A DNA stretch of 64,000 nucleotides from Nannocystis sp. (GCF_016714285.1 NZ_JADJNN010000005.1:62001-126000); one strand, 5' to 3'. Shown: positions 25,797 to 35,540, numbered from the stretch's first letter. Numbers and translations: made by a program. The notes: a model not told the origin generated them from the letters alone.

Positions 25797-28700
25797 GGGT
25801 CGTGCAGCAGCGGGTACTGGTCCGGCTTGTAGATGTTCATGCGCTCGAGGGCCTTGCGGGTGTACTGGTTGGCGACGCCGTACTCGCGGGCGCGCTTGAT
25901 GGTCTCCTCGTACAGCGGGATCGCCATCGCCTCGAAGCGTGAGGCGCCCTGCTCGACCATGTCCTTGTAGGCGAACCAGGGCTCGCTGAACTCCTTGAGC
26001 TCGCGCGGGACCGGGGCCTCGCGGATCTTGATCGCGGTGATCTCGAAGGCGTAGCCGCGGCGGAACATCGCGTGCAGCACCCAGTCGATGCGGCGGTAGG
26101 GCAGCACGCCGTCGTAGGACTTGGAGGCGAGGACGACGCGGTCGAACAGGATCTTGGTGTTGTCGGCGAGCTTCTTGCCGGTGCCCTGCAGCTTGAGCTC
26201 GAGCAGGTCGGCCAGCGAGTACTCGGAGATGAGGAACTGGGCCTCGGCGGGGAAGTCGGCGGCGTCGGTGTTGACCGGCAGGCCGCGGGCGGTGAAGGTG
26301 GCGATGCAGTCGCGGAAGGCCGCCTCGGCGCCCTTGCGGTCGCCCATGGCGGCGCGGGCCTGGCCGATGCGCAGGTGGGCCTCGACGGCCTTGGCGGCCT
26401 CCTTGGGGTCGGCGCCGTACTTGCCGAGGAAGGCCGCGAAGGCGCCCTCGGCGGCGCGGTGGTTGTCGGTCTTGCGCAGGACCTGGGCGGCGCGGAAGGT
26501 GGCGTCGACGGCCTCCTTGGGGTCCTTCGTCTGGCCGGCGTAGCGGACGAAGAGCTCGCTGGACTTGGGGTACTGCTGGAGGTTGTCGAGCAGGTCGGCG
26601 GCGTTCTTGAGGGCGATGAGTCGGTGCTCGGACTCCTTGTAGCGGGCGTCCTCGGCGAGCATGAGGTAGCTCTGGACGGCGTCGTCGAACTCGAAGAAGC
26701 GGACGTGGTTCAGGCCGGAGCGCAGGAGCGCGTCGTCGGCGAACTCGCTGGTGGGGTACTCCTTGTAGATGCGCTCGTAGGTCTTGCTGGCCGAGCCGAA
26801 GCGGCCGATCTCTTCGTAGGCGACGGCGGCGTTGTTGAGCGCGCGGTCGGCGTTGGGGTCCTTCGGGGCGCCGGTGACGAGGGCGACGTAGCGGTCGGCG
26901 GCGGCCTCGAACTCGCCGGCCTCGAACAGCAGGTTGGCCTCCTGGAAGCGGACGGCGTTGCCGAGGGTCTTGAGGTCGCCGGCGAACTTGGCCGACTCCT
27001 CGCCGGTGCCGCAGGACTTGGCGAGCAGCTTGTCGGTCCACTCCTGGGCGCCCTTCAGGTCCTCGCGGACGACCCGGCCGTCGACGATCGCGAAGCCGGC
27101 GTTGATCGCGATGTTGTCGCTGCAGTAGGTGTCGACGACCTGGACCAGGCGGTCCTCGGCCTCGTCGAAGTGGTAGTAGCGCTGCGACAGGGCGGCGGCC
27201 TTGAACATGAGGGCGCCGGCCTCCTTGCTGGTCGGCTTGAGGCCGACGTAGCGGTCGTAGGCGGTTTGCAGCGTGACCAGCAGCTCGGGGATCTCCTGGG
27301 GCTCGAAGGGGCCCTTGGCGACGCCTTGCTTGGGCAGGTCCGGGAGGGTGATGCGACCGGCCTTCTGCTCGTCCTCGAGGTGGGCCTCGAGCGCGAGCAC
27401 GACGCCCTCGGCGGCGTCGACCTGGCGGCTGGCGCTGGTGTTGGAGTCGCGGACGGCGGTGTAGGCCTGGGCGGCGAGCAGGTGCTGACCGGAGTAGAAC
27501 AGGCTCTCGGCGTAGTCGTAGCGGTACTGGTAGGCGCTCGGGGTGTCGGGGTAGCGGGCGAGGTAGGCCTCGTAGGCGAGGGCGGCGGCGCGGTACTCGT
27601 CGGCGGCCTTGGGGTCGCCGGCGGCGCGCAGGGTCTGGGCGTAGGCGTGGCGCTCGACGGCGGAGGCGACCAGGGCGTCCTCGACGAGCTTCATCGCCGA
27701 CTCGATCGCGTCGGTGTCGGACTCGTTGGCGAAGAACCAGGGCGTGCCGCGGAGGTAGTTGCTGGCGAGCAGCTCGCGGGCGCGGCGGACCTGGGCGGCG
27801 TCGCCGAGGGCCGCGTGGGCGTCGAGCACCTTCTTCTGCAGCGCCGGGGCGGCGGGCGTGGTGGGCCAGCGCGACAGGGCCGTGTCGTAGATCCGGATCG
27901 CCAGCTTCCAGTCGTCCTGTTTGGCGAACAGGTCGCCGAGGGCGGCGTAGACCTCGGGGACGTGGGGCTCGCCGCCGCGGTCCTTGTAGTCGCGCTCGAG
28001 GCGGGGCAGGCCCCAGCCGGGGTCGGGGTTGCCGTCGAGGTCCCAGTCCTCCTCGACGTAGCACTTGGCGATGTAGCGGATCGCGTCGTCGCGGAGGGCG
28101 AGGGCGGCGTTGTCGGGGTCGGTCTTCTTGAGCTCGGCGATGAAGCGGACGAACTCGTCGAGCTTGACGGCCGAGTCGGAGAAGTCGCGCTTGAGGTAGA
28201 GGGTCCAGGCGATGCGCAGCAGGGCCTCGTCGTAGAACTGGCCCTGGGTGTCCCTGGCGGCCTCGGTGTAGGCGGCGAGCGCCGGGTCGAGCTCGTCCTG
28301 GTCGTAGTGGATCTCGCCGATGCGCAGCCAGGCCTCGGCGACGTACTTCGAGCCGGCGCGCCGCGGCGTGCACTCGCCGTAGTCGCCGCGGCGCCAGCGG
28401 GGCGGCGGCGGGGCGCCGTCGGTCGGCACGGCAAAGCGGCTGGCGCAGGCGAGGGCGAGCAGGGACTGGCGGGCGTCGTCGAAGCGCTCCTCCTCGAAGC
28501 GCAGCAGGGCCAGCATGTACAGCGCGGCGTCGCTGTGGACGTAGTCGGGGAAGCGGGCGATGAGCTGGCGGAACAGGGCGACCGATCGCTCGTAGCTGAC
28601 CTGCGGGGGGCTCGGCGGGGGGTCGGCCTCCTTCTTGTCCGGACGAGCCTCGAAGGCCATCAGCGCGTCCTCGTAGCGATCTTCTTCGCGAGCGAAGCGC

Positions 28701-29212
28701 TCGCTGTCGTGCTCGAAGTGCAGCTCGGCGAGGCGGAACAGGATCTCCGGGGTCCAGGCGGGGTCGTCGGGGTGCTCGGCGAGGAATTTTTCGTAGCGGG
28801 CGATGGCGTCGGCGCGCAGGCGCAGGGCCTGCTCGTGGCGCTGGTCGATGCGGGCGCCGTACTGCTTCTCGAGCGCGATGCGGCCCTTCTCGGCCTCGAC
28901 GGCGACGACCAGCGCGAGGGTGTGGGCGCTGACGCGGGCGGCGTTGCGGTAGCGGGCGGCGACCTGCTCGACGACGGCGAGCGCGGCGGCCTCCTCGGCG
29001 TCGCGGGCCTGACGCGGGGGTGGAGCGGCCAGGCGGGCGGCGTCGCTGCTGCCGGTGGGCTCGCGCGCGGCGCCCGAGCCGGGCTCGCCGCGCAGGCCCT
29101 CCCACAGGTCCTGGGCGCGCGGGAGCTCGCTGCGCGGGAGCGCGGCGGCCGGCGCGGGCAGCAGCGCGGCGACCAGTCCGAAGAGACATGTCTTTTTGAA
29201 CATGTCCCTCAT
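25763..29212 (-). CDS. Large periplasmic TPR protein (AgmU/GltD-like)
   Basis: 1,149 aa. The signal MRDMFKKTCLFGLVAALLPAPAAA is followed by many TPR/Sel1-like helical pairs along the whole length (for example ALRLRADAIARYEKFLAEHP, AEAWLRIGEIHYDQDELDPA, NNAAVAYEEIGRFGSASKTY, AHLRIGQARAAMGDRKGAEA). The size and exported TPR architecture match the adventurous-gliding TPR protein AgmU/GltD (about 1,200 aa), a periplasmic scaffold. Its ATG overlaps the stop of the upstream gene by 4 bp (ATGA), giving translational coupling. A decayed palindrome pair (29185-29208) overlaps its first codons. The C-terminal codons are part of a 36-bp duplication. Confidence 0.87.
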   Translation of the reverse strand: MRDMFKKTCLFGLVAALLPAPAAALPRSELPRAQDLWEGLRGEPGSGAAREPTGSSDAARLAAPPPRQARDAEEAAALAVVEQVAARYRNAARVSAHTLALVVAVEAEKGRIALEKQYGARIDQRHEQALRLRADAIARYEKFLAEHPDDPAWTPEILFRLAELHFEHDSERFAREEDRYEDALMAFEARPDKKEADPPPSPPQVSYERSVALFRQLIARFPDYVHSDAALYMLALLRFEEERFDDARQSLLALACASRFAVPTDGAPPPPRWRRGDYGECTPRRAGSKYVAEAWLRIGEIHYDQDELDPALAAYTEAARDTQGQFYDEALLRIAWTLYLKRDFSDSAVKLDEFVRFIAELKKTDPDNAALALRDDAIRYIAKCYVEEDWDLDGNPDPGWGLPRLERDYKDRGGEPHVPEVYAALGDLFAKQDDWKLAIRIYDTALSRWPTTPAAPALQKKVLDAHAALGDAAQVRRARELLASNYLRGTPWFFANESDTDAIESAMKLVEDALVASAVERHAYAQTLRAAGDPKAADEYRAAALAYEAYLARYPDTPSAYQYRYDYAESLFYSGQHLLAAQAYTAVRDSNTSASRQVDAAEGVVLALEAHLEDEQKAGRITLPDLPKQGVAKGPFEPQEIPELLVTLQTAYDRYVGLKPTSKEAGALMFKAAALSQRYYHFDEAEDRLVQVVDTYCSDNIAINAGFAIVDGRVVREDLKGAQEWTDKLLAKSCGTGEESAKFAGDLKTLGNAVRFQEANLLFEAGEFEAAADRYVALVTGAPKDPNADRALNNAAVAYEEIGRFGSASKTYERIYKEYPTSEFADDALLRSGLNHVRFFEFDDAVQSYLMLAEDARYKESEHRLIALKNAADLLDNLQQYPKSSELFVRYAGQTKDPKEAVDATFRAAQVLRKTDNHRAAEGAFAAFLGKYGADPKEAAKAVEAHLRIGQARAAMGDRKGAEAAFRDCIATFTARGLPVNTDAADFPAEAQFLISEYSLADLLELKLQGTGKKLADNTKILFDRVVLASKSYDGVLPYRRIDWVLHAMFRRGYAFEITAIKIREAPVPRELKEFSEPWFAYKDMVEQGASRFEAMAIPLYEETIKRAREYGVANQYTRKALERMNIYKPDQYPLLHDPAVELQVEDRR

Positions 29213-31599
29213 TCCATGTCCTCGAGCACCTGGTCGAGGGCGCGGTCGAGCTCCTTGAAGCCCTGGTCGCGGCTGCGTTCGAGTCGCTCGGCCTCGTCCT
29301 GTTCGGCGTGCTGAACGGCCCAGGCGACGTCGAGCTGGCCGACCTCGCTGCGCGTGGTCCAGTAGCGGAGGTCGGCGCTGAGGTCCTTCATGGCCGCGGC
29401 CGCGGTCTGGCCGACGGTGAGGAGGGCCCGCTCGCGCAGCTCGGCGAGCTCGCCGGCGTACTGCTCGAGGTTCGCGTGCTCCTCGCGGAGCACGATCACG
29501 GCGGCGGCGAGGCGCTTGTTGGCGGCGAGCTCGAGGCGGTCGCGGGCGGCGTCGAGGCGGGTCTGGGCGCGGCGCAGGCGGGTGAACAGGGCGCGGACGG
29601 CGGGCTCGCGGGTCGCCGCGGCGGCGCTGTCGAGGACGCTGGCGAGGTAGCCGCGGTAGCGGCCGAGCTCGGCCCGGCGGGTGCTGTCGAGCGGGTCGGT
29701 GAAGCGGAGGGTGGCGCGGGCGTGGGTCAGGCGGGCGTGGAGGCTGGCGAGCGCGGCCTCGCTGTCGGCGAGCTCGCTGCGCAGGCCGGCGGCCTCGCTG
29801 AAGAAGCTGGCGCTGCGCGGGCGCCCGGAGGCGAGCTGGGCCCGCTCGAGGCCGACGACGCGGGCGCGCAGCTCCGCGGCCTCGTCGGCGAGCGGCGGCA
29901 CGAGCTCGCCGACGTCGGAGATCTTGCGCGCGCGAGCCGATCGACCGTTGCGCAGGGCGTCGAGGCCGACGCGCTGGGCGGGGTCGGGGCGCGTGCCGGT
30001 GCGGGTCAGCAGTTGTTCGCCGGCGTCGACCAGCTCGAGGTGGCTGTTGTCGATCGCGGTCCAGTGGGCGCCGAGGTCGACGAACAGGCGCGGGCGCTCG
30101 CTCGCCTGGGCGGCGGTCTCCATGCGGGCGAGCAGCTCGCGGGTCTCGCCGAGCATGCGGTCGACGGCACCTGTCTCTCGGGCCAGCTGCTCGGCCTGGG
30201 CGGCGCGACGCAGGCCGCGGGCGAGGCCGAGGGCGCCGCGCGGGAGCAGGGCGTCGAGCTTGAACTCGCGGCCGTCGCTGCGGGCGACGGCGCTGTAGTA
30301 GGCGGCGGCGTCGGCCTCGACGCTGAGGGCCCCGGCGAGGCCGCGGGCGCGGGCCTCGAAGTCGCCGCGGAGGGCCGCGAATTCGACGGCGGCGGCCTTC
30401 CAGGCCCGCTGCTGGATCTGCAGCTTGCCGCGCAGCTGCAGCGCCTCGGGGGCGATCGGTCCGTCGGGGGCGAGGCTCAGGACGAGGTCGAGGGCGGCGA
30501 CGGCGACCTCGGGGCGACCGGCGCGGAGCAGCGCCCAGGCGGCCTCGTACATCGCTTCGGCGAACAGGGGCGAGTCGCGGCCGATCTGGCGATAGGCGCG
30601 GAGGGCCTCGGCTGGTTCGCCGCGATCGCTGTGGATCCTCGCGCGGCCGAGCCAGGCGAGGTCGCGGATCTCCCGGTCGTCCGGGGCGCGCACGCGGGTG
30701 GTGACCAGGCGGTCGAAGCGTTCGAAGGCGAGGTCGACCTGGCCGAGCGCGAGCGCGGCGGCGGCGGCGATGTAGGTCGCGCGCAGGCGCCAGCGGCCGT
30801 CGCGGGCCTTGATGTCGAGCGCCTGGTCCAGCGGGGCGACGGCGTCGAGCTCGGCGAAGGCGGCGGAGTACTCGCGGCTGAGGAACAGGTGGCGGCCGTG
30901 GGCGTAGCGCAGCTCGGCGCTGCGTTGATCGGGGGCGATGGCGGCGACCCAGCCGCGCAGGCGCAGGACATCGGTGGGGCCGAGCTCGCCGCGGGGGGCC
31001 TCGGCGGGGATCTGCGGAGCAGCGTTGACCAGGCCGAGCGACTGCAGGCGGGCCCGCAGCTCGGGCAGGGCGCCGAGGCCGGGCCTCCGCGCGTGGCCGG
31101 CGGAGCGAGACGGGCTGGCCAGGCCGAGCAGGCGGGCCACGGCGCTCTGGTGGAGGCGACGGGCGTCGGCGCTGGGGTCGGCGAGGGTGCCGGAGAAGCA
31201 CTCTGCGGCCCAGCGGCGCATGCCGAGCAGGAGCAGCGCCTCGCCGAGGTAGAAGCGGGCCTGGGCGGCGGCGGGGGTGCCGGGGGCGTTCTCCAGGAGG
31301 TCGAGGAAGACGACGGCGGCGCGCTCGCTGTCCTTGTGGGTGAGCATCACCTGGCCGGTGACGAGGCGGCGGGCGAGCTCGCTGGCGCTGCGCTGGTCCT
31401 CGCGGCGGGCGGCCGCCTCGGCGGCGCTCGCGACCTCCTCGGCGCCGGCGATCGCGGCGGCGACGCCCGCGAGCTCGGGCGGGACCTCGGACGCGTCGGC
31501 GGGCGCGAGCATGGCTGGCCCGAGAGACAGGTTGGCTGGCCCGAGGGACATGTACGACGCGGCTGTCCCGAGAGACAGGTTGGCTGGCCCGAGGGACAT
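29209..31599 (-). CDS. Large helical TPR-like protein; N-terminal signal peptide out of frame
   Basis: 796 aa from ATG 31599. Residues about 60-470 hold TPR-like pairs (AAQARFYLGEALLLLGMRRW, AMYEAAWALLRAGRPEVAVA, APEALQLRGKLQIQQRAWKA); the last 250 are long charged heptads typical of coiled coil (LRSELADSEAALASLHARL, LAANKRLAAAVIVLREEHAN). The ATG lies inside an array of palindromes (31512-31628) and gives no signal peptide. In another frame just upstream, from ATG 31720, a good signal peptide is encoded (PTRLRIAASLAVVAGLCAPV, then AAVARR). The array thus seems to have shifted the frame, or the assembly is wrong there. Neighbours are exported, so this protein probably should be too. Confidence 0.75.
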   Translation of the reverse strand: MSLGPANLSLGTAASYMSLGPANLSLGPAMLAPADASEVPPELAGVAAAIAGAEEVASAAEAAARREDQRSASELARRLVTGQVMLTHKDSERAAVVFLDLLENAPGTPAAAQARFYLGEALLLLGMRRWAAECFSGTLADPSADARRLHQSAVARLLGLASPSRSAGHARRPGLGALPELRARLQSLGLVNAAPQIPAEAPRGELGPTDVLRLRGWVAAIAPDQRSAELRYAHGRHLFLSREYSAAFAELDAVAPLDQALDIKARDGRWRLRATYIAAAAALALGQVDLAFERFDRLVTTRVRAPDDREIRDLAWLGRARIHSDRGEPAEALRAYRQIGRDSPLFAEAMYEAAWALLRAGRPEVAVAALDLVLSLAPDGPIAPEALQLRGKLQIQQRAWKAAAVEFAALRGDFEARARGLAGALSVEADAAAYYSAVARSDGREFKLDALLPRGALGLARGLRRAAQAEQLARETGAVDRMLGETRELLARMETAAQASERPRLFVDLGAHWTAIDNSHLELVDAGEQLLTRTGTRPDPAQRVGLDALRNGRSARARKISDVGELVPPLADEAAELRARVVGLERAQLASGRPRSASFFSEAAGLRSELADSEAALASLHARLTHARATLRFTDPLDSTRRAELGRYRGYLASVLDSAAAATREPAVRALFTRLRRAQTRLDAARDRLELAANKRLAAAVIVLREEHANLEQYAGELAELRERALLTVGQTAAAAMKDLSADLRYWTTRSEVGQLDVAWAVQHAEQDEAERLERSRDQGFKELDRALDQVLEDME

Positions 31600-31628
31600 G
31601 TACGAGGTGCCTGCCCCATGGGACAGGC
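31512..31628. repeat. Array of five palindrome copies with 48-bp period
   Basis: Units at 31512-31532, 31533-31554, 31561-31580, 31581-31602 and 31610-31628 all carry versions of TGTCCC/TGGCCC-GA-GGGACA. A 39-bp stretch (from 31519 and from 31567) is repeated exactly at a 48-bp spacing. The array sits at the junction of a signal-peptide frame and the body of the downstream gene. Confidence 0.8.
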
Positions 31629-31728
31629 CTCCGGGCGACCGCCGCGACGGGCGCGCACAGGCCCGCGACGACCGCGAGGGACGCGGCGATGCGGAGGCGC
31701 GTGGGCGGGCGGCGGGGCATGGAGCGAT

Positions 31729-32601
31729 CTATTTGCCGCCGCTTGCGGTGGGGACGGGCGCGCCGGCGGCGTCGATGTTAACGGTCTGCCACTCGACGGC
31801 GGGGCGGTCCTTCATCTCGGTGGTGAGGTTGCCGCGCTCGAAGCCCTTGCTGACGAGCTTGAACTGGCCGCTCTCGCCGACGGCGAAGCTGTGGGTCGAG
31901 GCCGACTTGAAGGTGTAGCCCTTGAGGTAGCTGAAGGCGCCGTAGCCCTGGCCCTGGTAGGTGAGCTCGATGGTGACCTCGTGCGGCCCCGGGGGCAGGT
32001 TGCCGTCGAAGATCGGCAGCTCGTCCTCCTGGTCGAGCGCGCCGGTGTCGTCGCTGCGGGCGTAGATCTGGGCCCCGTCGAGGATCACGGCGGCGCGGAT
32101 CAGTCGGAAGCCGGAGCTCATGAGGTTGCGGTGGGCGACGACCACGCGGCCGCCGGCCATCACCCCGCTCATCACCGTGTCGCGGAGCACGGCGAGGCGG
32201 GCCTTGCTGCGGAAGATCTTGTCCTTGAGCGCCGCGACCTCGGCCTCGACGCCGTCGAGGCGGTCGCCGAAGATCTCGCTCTCGCGGGCGTTGCCGCCGG
32301 CCTGGCCGGTGAGGGCCGCGTTGCTCGGCGCACTGGCGGGCTGGCTGAAGGGGTCGACCGTGTCGGCGGTCGCCGTGGACCCACTGCCGGTCGGCTTCGC
32401 GGTGGTCGGCTTGACGGCGCTCGGCTTCGCGGTGGTCGGCTTGGCCACCGCGGCGGCTGGCTTCGCGGGTGCGCTCTCGGGCTTCGCGTCCGCGGGCTTC
32501 GCGTCCGCGGGCTTCGCAGGCGCTGCGGCGCCTGGCGTCGGGGCCAGGGCGAGCAGGCATGCGGCGGCGAGCGCCCGGGGCAGCGTGGGGGGACGTGGCA
32601 C
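31729..32601 (-). CDS. Exported protein with Lys/Pro/Ala repeat linker
   Basis: 290 aa from GTG 32601. Signal peptide PTLPRALAAACLLALAPTPG, cleaved near residue 26. Then about 45 residues of repeated AKPADAKP / AKPTTAKP units, a linker that can stretch across the periplasm. A short coiled coil (DRLDGVEAEVAALKDKIFRS) leads to a beta-rich C-terminal domain (HRNLMSSGFRLIRAAVILDG, HEVTIELTYQGQGYGAFSYL). No named family recognised. It is the gene between the M16 peptidase and the TPR block and probably starts the exported part of the cluster. It ends 8 bp before the shadowed signal-peptide start at 31720. Confidence 0.78.
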   Translation of the reverse strand: MPRPPTLPRALAAACLLALAPTPGAAAPAKPADAKPADAKPESAPAKPAAAVAKPTTAKPSAVKPTTAKPTGSGSTATADTVDPFSQPASAPSNAALTGQAGGNARESEIFGDRLDGVEAEVAALKDKIFRSKARLAVLRDTVMSGVMAGGRVVVAHRNLMSSGFRLIRAAVILDGAQIYARSDDTGALDQEDELPIFDGNLPPGPHEVTIELTYQGQGYGAFSYLKGYTFKSASTHSFAVGESGQFKLVSKGFERGNLTTEMKDRPAVEWQTVNIDAAGAPVPTASGGK

Positions 32602-32719
32602 CGCGGTAGCCTATCAAGGCGTGCGTCGGCAAAGCCAGTACGTTGCATGTCCGCGGCCCGAGCGCCGATACCGCGCGCTTCGCTCCAGCGTGGCCATGGT
32701 GGTCACTTTGGCGGGGAAC

Positions 32720-35437
32720 TCAGCGAGCCCGGACGATCGCCGCGACCTGGTGCTTGGGGTCGAAGATCTGGCGGGCCAGGGCCCAGACCTGGGCCGTCGT
32801 GACGGCCGTGACGCGCTCGGGATAGAGGAAGTGGCGCGCGTGGTCGAGGCCGTGGGCGGCGGTGAGGGCCAGCTGCGAGGCGATCCGTCCCCGGCGCTGC
32901 TGGCCGCTCTCGTGCTGGCCGATGAGGTAGGCGCGGGCCCGCTGCAGCTCGTCGACGGAGATCGGTTGCTGGGCGACGCGGGCCAGCTCCGCGGCGATCG
33001 CCGCCTGGGCCCGCGGGAGCTTGTCCTGGCTGGTCGAGGCGTGGACCAGCACGTGCCCGGCGTCGCGGCCCTCGAGGCTGCTGACCGAGACCTCGTAGAC
33101 CAGGCCCTCGCGCTCGCGCAGGGCGGTGAACAGGCGCCCGCTCTGGCCGCCGAGCACGGCGCTCAGCAGGTCGAGCGCTGGCGAGTGCGGATCGGCGAGG
33201 CGCAGGCCGGGGAAGCCGAGGGCGATGTGGGCCTGCTCGCGGTCCTTGAAGATGACGCGCTCGCGCGGGCCGTCCGGCAGGCGGGCAGGGCGAGGCTTGG
33301 GGATGGCCTTTCGGACATGTCCCTTGCGACCTGTGCCGAGAGCCAGCTCGATCTGGGCGAGCAGGGCCGGGAGGTCGATGTCGCCGACCAGCGCGAGGAC
33401 GGCGTCGGCGAGCGGGTAGTCGCGGGCCCACAGGGCGCGCAGGCGGGGGCCGGTCTGGGCGCGCAGGCCGGTGGGGGTGCCGCGGACCGGGCGGCTGAAG
33501 GGGTGGGCGCCGTAGTAGGCGGCGCTCATGGTGCGGATCGCCAGGTTGGCGGGGTCGTCGGCCTCGGCGGCGAGCTCTTGCAGGGCGACGCGGCGCTCCT
33601 CGGCCAGCTCATTGCTGGGGAAGGCCGGCGAGCGGGCGCACTCGAGGGCGAGGCCGAGGAGCTCGGAGGCGTCGCGGGCCAGCGACTCCCAGCGCAGGCC
33701 GAGGCTGTTGCGGCCGGCGAAGCCGTCGAGCGCGGCGGCGCGGCCGTCGACGATGCGGCTGATCTCGTCGCCGCTGCGCTGGGCGTCGCCGCGGGTGAGG
33801 AGGGCGGCGGTGGTCGCCGCGGCGCCGGCGAGCCCGGCCGGCTCGTGCGCCTGTCCGCCGGGCCAGACCAGCCAGGCGGCGGCCATCGGCACACCGGGGT
33901 CGACGATCGCCCGCACGCGCAGGCCGGCGAGCTCGAGGTTGACGACGCCGAAGCGATCGCGGCGCAGCCTGGGTGTGCGGGCGCTGGTGCGGGCCGCGGT
34001 GCGCGGCGGGACCTGGCGGGCGATCGACCGGCCGAGGCGCGCGAGCGCGGCGGGGCTGGTGTGCTCGGCCGGCAGCTCGGCGCTGATGCTGGCCTGGCGC
34101 AGCTCGAGCAGGCGGGCGCAGGCCGAGCGGACCGTCGCGGGGGTGAGCTGCGCGAGCGCGGCGTAGTAGGCTCGCTCGCGGCTGAGGTCGCCGAACACCG
34201 CGGCGTAGTAGCCGAGCGCGTGGGCCCGGCCCTGCACGGTCTCCTGGCGGTAGATCGGGTCGCTCTCGAGGATGGCGCGGGCGCGGGCCAGCTCCTCGAC
34301 GTCGATCGGCCGTTCGCGCAGGCGCTGGACCTGGGCCAACAGCGCCGCGACGGCGGCCTCGGCCTGCGGCGCGGTGGTGTGGGCGTGGACGATGAGGGTG
34401 CCGCGGCGGCGCATCGACTCGCAGCTGCAGCTGACCTCGGAGACCAGCTGATCTCGGCGCCGCGTCTCGCGGACCAGGCGCGAGGCCTCGCCGTGGCCGA
34501 GCACCACCGCGGCGACGTCGATCGCCGGCGCGTCGGAGTCGCCGACCGGCGGCGCGGGCCAGCCGATCATCAGGTGCATCTCCTGCACGTCGGCGCGGCG
34601 CAGGTGCACGCGCGGGCCGTTGTGCTGCGGAGCCGGCGGCGGCTCGTCCGGCAGCGGTCTGGCCATGGGCAGGTGGGCGAGGGCGCGGCGGCCCGCGGCC
34701 ACCACCTTCGCCACCTCGACCGCGCCGACGACCACCAGGACGACGCGGCTGCCGGCGTAGCTGCGGCGATGGTACGCGCGCAGGCGGGCCGCGCTGTGGC
34801 TGCGGACCTCGCGGGCGAGGCCGAGGACCGGGCGGCTGTAGCTGTGACGGCCGTGGATGCGGCGCAGCAGGGCCTGGAACACGCGCTGGCCGGGATCGTC
34901 GTCGTACTGGGCGATCTCCTCGACGACGACCTCACGCTCCTGGGCCAGCGTCGCCGCGGCCAGGGCCGGTCGCAGCGCCGCCGCGGCGACCAGCGCGACC
35001 GCGGCCGCGGCCGCCCCCGCCGGCACCGTCGCGTGGATCACCGTCTCGTCGTGGCTGGTGAACGCGTTGCTGTCGCCGCCCATCGCCTCGAGCGCCGTCG
35101 CCAGGTCGACCGGCCCGCGCACGGGCACGCCCGCAGCGCGCAACATGGCCCTCGGGACATGTTCTTCGGGCAATGGCTTGAAGAGCATGTGCTCGAGCAG
35201 GTGGGCGCAGCCGTGCTCGTCGGGGCGCTCGGCCGAGGTGCCCGCGCTGACCCACAGCTGCACCGCCGCCGCCCCGCCCCGCTCGCCCCGCCCACCCGGC
35301 CCATCCGGCGGCCCACCCGGCCCACCCGAGGTGGGCAGCACGAGGATGCGGGCGCCGTTGGGCAAGCGGAGGTCGACGAGGCCCTCCACGGCGGGAGCAG
35401 CAGCGGCGGCGTCGTGGGTGCGAGGCAAGGCGGCCAC
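32720..35437 (-). CDS. M16-family zinc metallopeptidase, two-domain
   Basis: 905 aa from GTG 35437. N-terminal half has the inverted zinc motif HLLEH (His79, Glu82, His83) in the usual CAHLLEHMLF context and a downstream Glu in EREVVVEEIAQYDDDP that would supply the third ligand. The C-terminal half repeats the M16 fold (GDIDLPALLAQIELALG, LDLLSAVLGGQSGRLFTALR) but lacks HxxEH, as in processing-peptidase-type enzymes. No signal peptide is seen. A palindrome copy (35142-35163) lies inside the gene about 10 residues after the zinc motif, and a second (33315-33334) in the C-terminal half. It is divergent from the giant TPR gene with 190 bp between starts. Confidence 0.93.
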   Translation of the reverse strand: MAALPRTHDAAAAAPAVEGLVDLRLPNGARILVLPTSGGPGGPPDGPGGRGERGGAAAVQLWVSAGTSAERPDEHGCAHLLEHMLFKPLPEEHVPRAMLRAAGVPVRGPVDLATALEAMGGDSNAFTSHDETVIHATVPAGAAAAAVALVAAAALRPALAAATLAQEREVVVEEIAQYDDDPGQRVFQALLRRIHGRHSYSRPVLGLAREVRSHSAARLRAYHRRSYAGSRVVLVVVGAVEVAKVVAAGRRALAHLPMARPLPDEPPPAPQHNGPRVHLRRADVQEMHLMIGWPAPPVGDSDAPAIDVAAVVLGHGEASRLVRETRRRDQLVSEVSCSCESMRRRGTLIVHAHTTAPQAEAAVAALLAQVQRLRERPIDVEELARARAILESDPIYRQETVQGRAHALGYYAAVFGDLSRERAYYAALAQLTPATVRSACARLLELRQASISAELPAEHTSPAALARLGRSIARQVPPRTAARTSARTPRLRRDRFGVVNLELAGLRVRAIVDPGVPMAAAWLVWPGGQAHEPAGLAGAAATTAALLTRGDAQRSGDEISRIVDGRAAALDGFAGRNSLGLRWESLARDASELLGLALECARSPAFPSNELAEERRVALQELAAEADDPANLAIRTMSAAYYGAHPFSRPVRGTPTGLRAQTGPRLRALWARDYPLADAVLALVGDIDLPALLAQIELALGTGRKGHVRKAIPKPRPARLPDGPRERVIFKDREQAHIALGFPGLRLADPHSPALDLLSAVLGGQSGRLFTALREREGLVYEVSVSSLEGRDAGHVLVHASTSQDKLPRAQAAIAAELARVAQQPISVDELQRARAYLIGQHESGQQRRGRIASQLALTAAHGLDHARHFLYPERVTAVTTAQVWALARQIFDPKHQVAAIVRAR
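33315..33334. repeat. Dispersed palindrome copy (decayed)
   Basis: ACATGTCCCTTGCGACCTGT: outer arms ACA.GT pair imperfectly around TGTCCC-TT-GCGAC. In frame inside the M16 peptidase gene. Confidence 0.45.
35142..35163. repeat. Dispersed palindrome copy
   Basis: AACATG-G-CCC-TC-GGG-A-CATGTT: 9 of 10 arm positions pair across a 2-base centre. In frame inside the M16 gene, encoding EHVPRAML next to the zinc motif. Confidence 0.65.
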
Positions 35438-35490
35438 CTATAGCGCATCCCCTCGGCAAACGCGCGTGACCACCCCCGCCGCGACCAGCC

Positions 35491-35540
35491 AGGCCCCAAA
35501 TGCCCCCAAATGCCCCCAAACGCCCCCAAACGCCTCACAC
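35491..35540. repeat. Five 10-bp repeats with phased A3 tracts
   Basis: Five head-to-tail 10-bp units of the type YGCCCCCAAA (first unit imperfect), in the 190-bp region between the divergent M16 and giant TPR genes. The AAA blocks recur every helical turn, which favours intrinsic curvature. Confidence 0.75.

Noticed and set aside
31512..31628. Possible insertion sequence or transposon ends
   Set aside because: The palindromes are not terminal repeats of anything: no transposase, no target-site duplication and no enclosed cargo.
26072..32802. Plus-strand open frames of over 1,000 codons opposite the TPR block
   Set aside because: Same antisense effect. The minus strand has signal peptides, TPR pairs and coupled start/stop overlaps; the plus frames have none.
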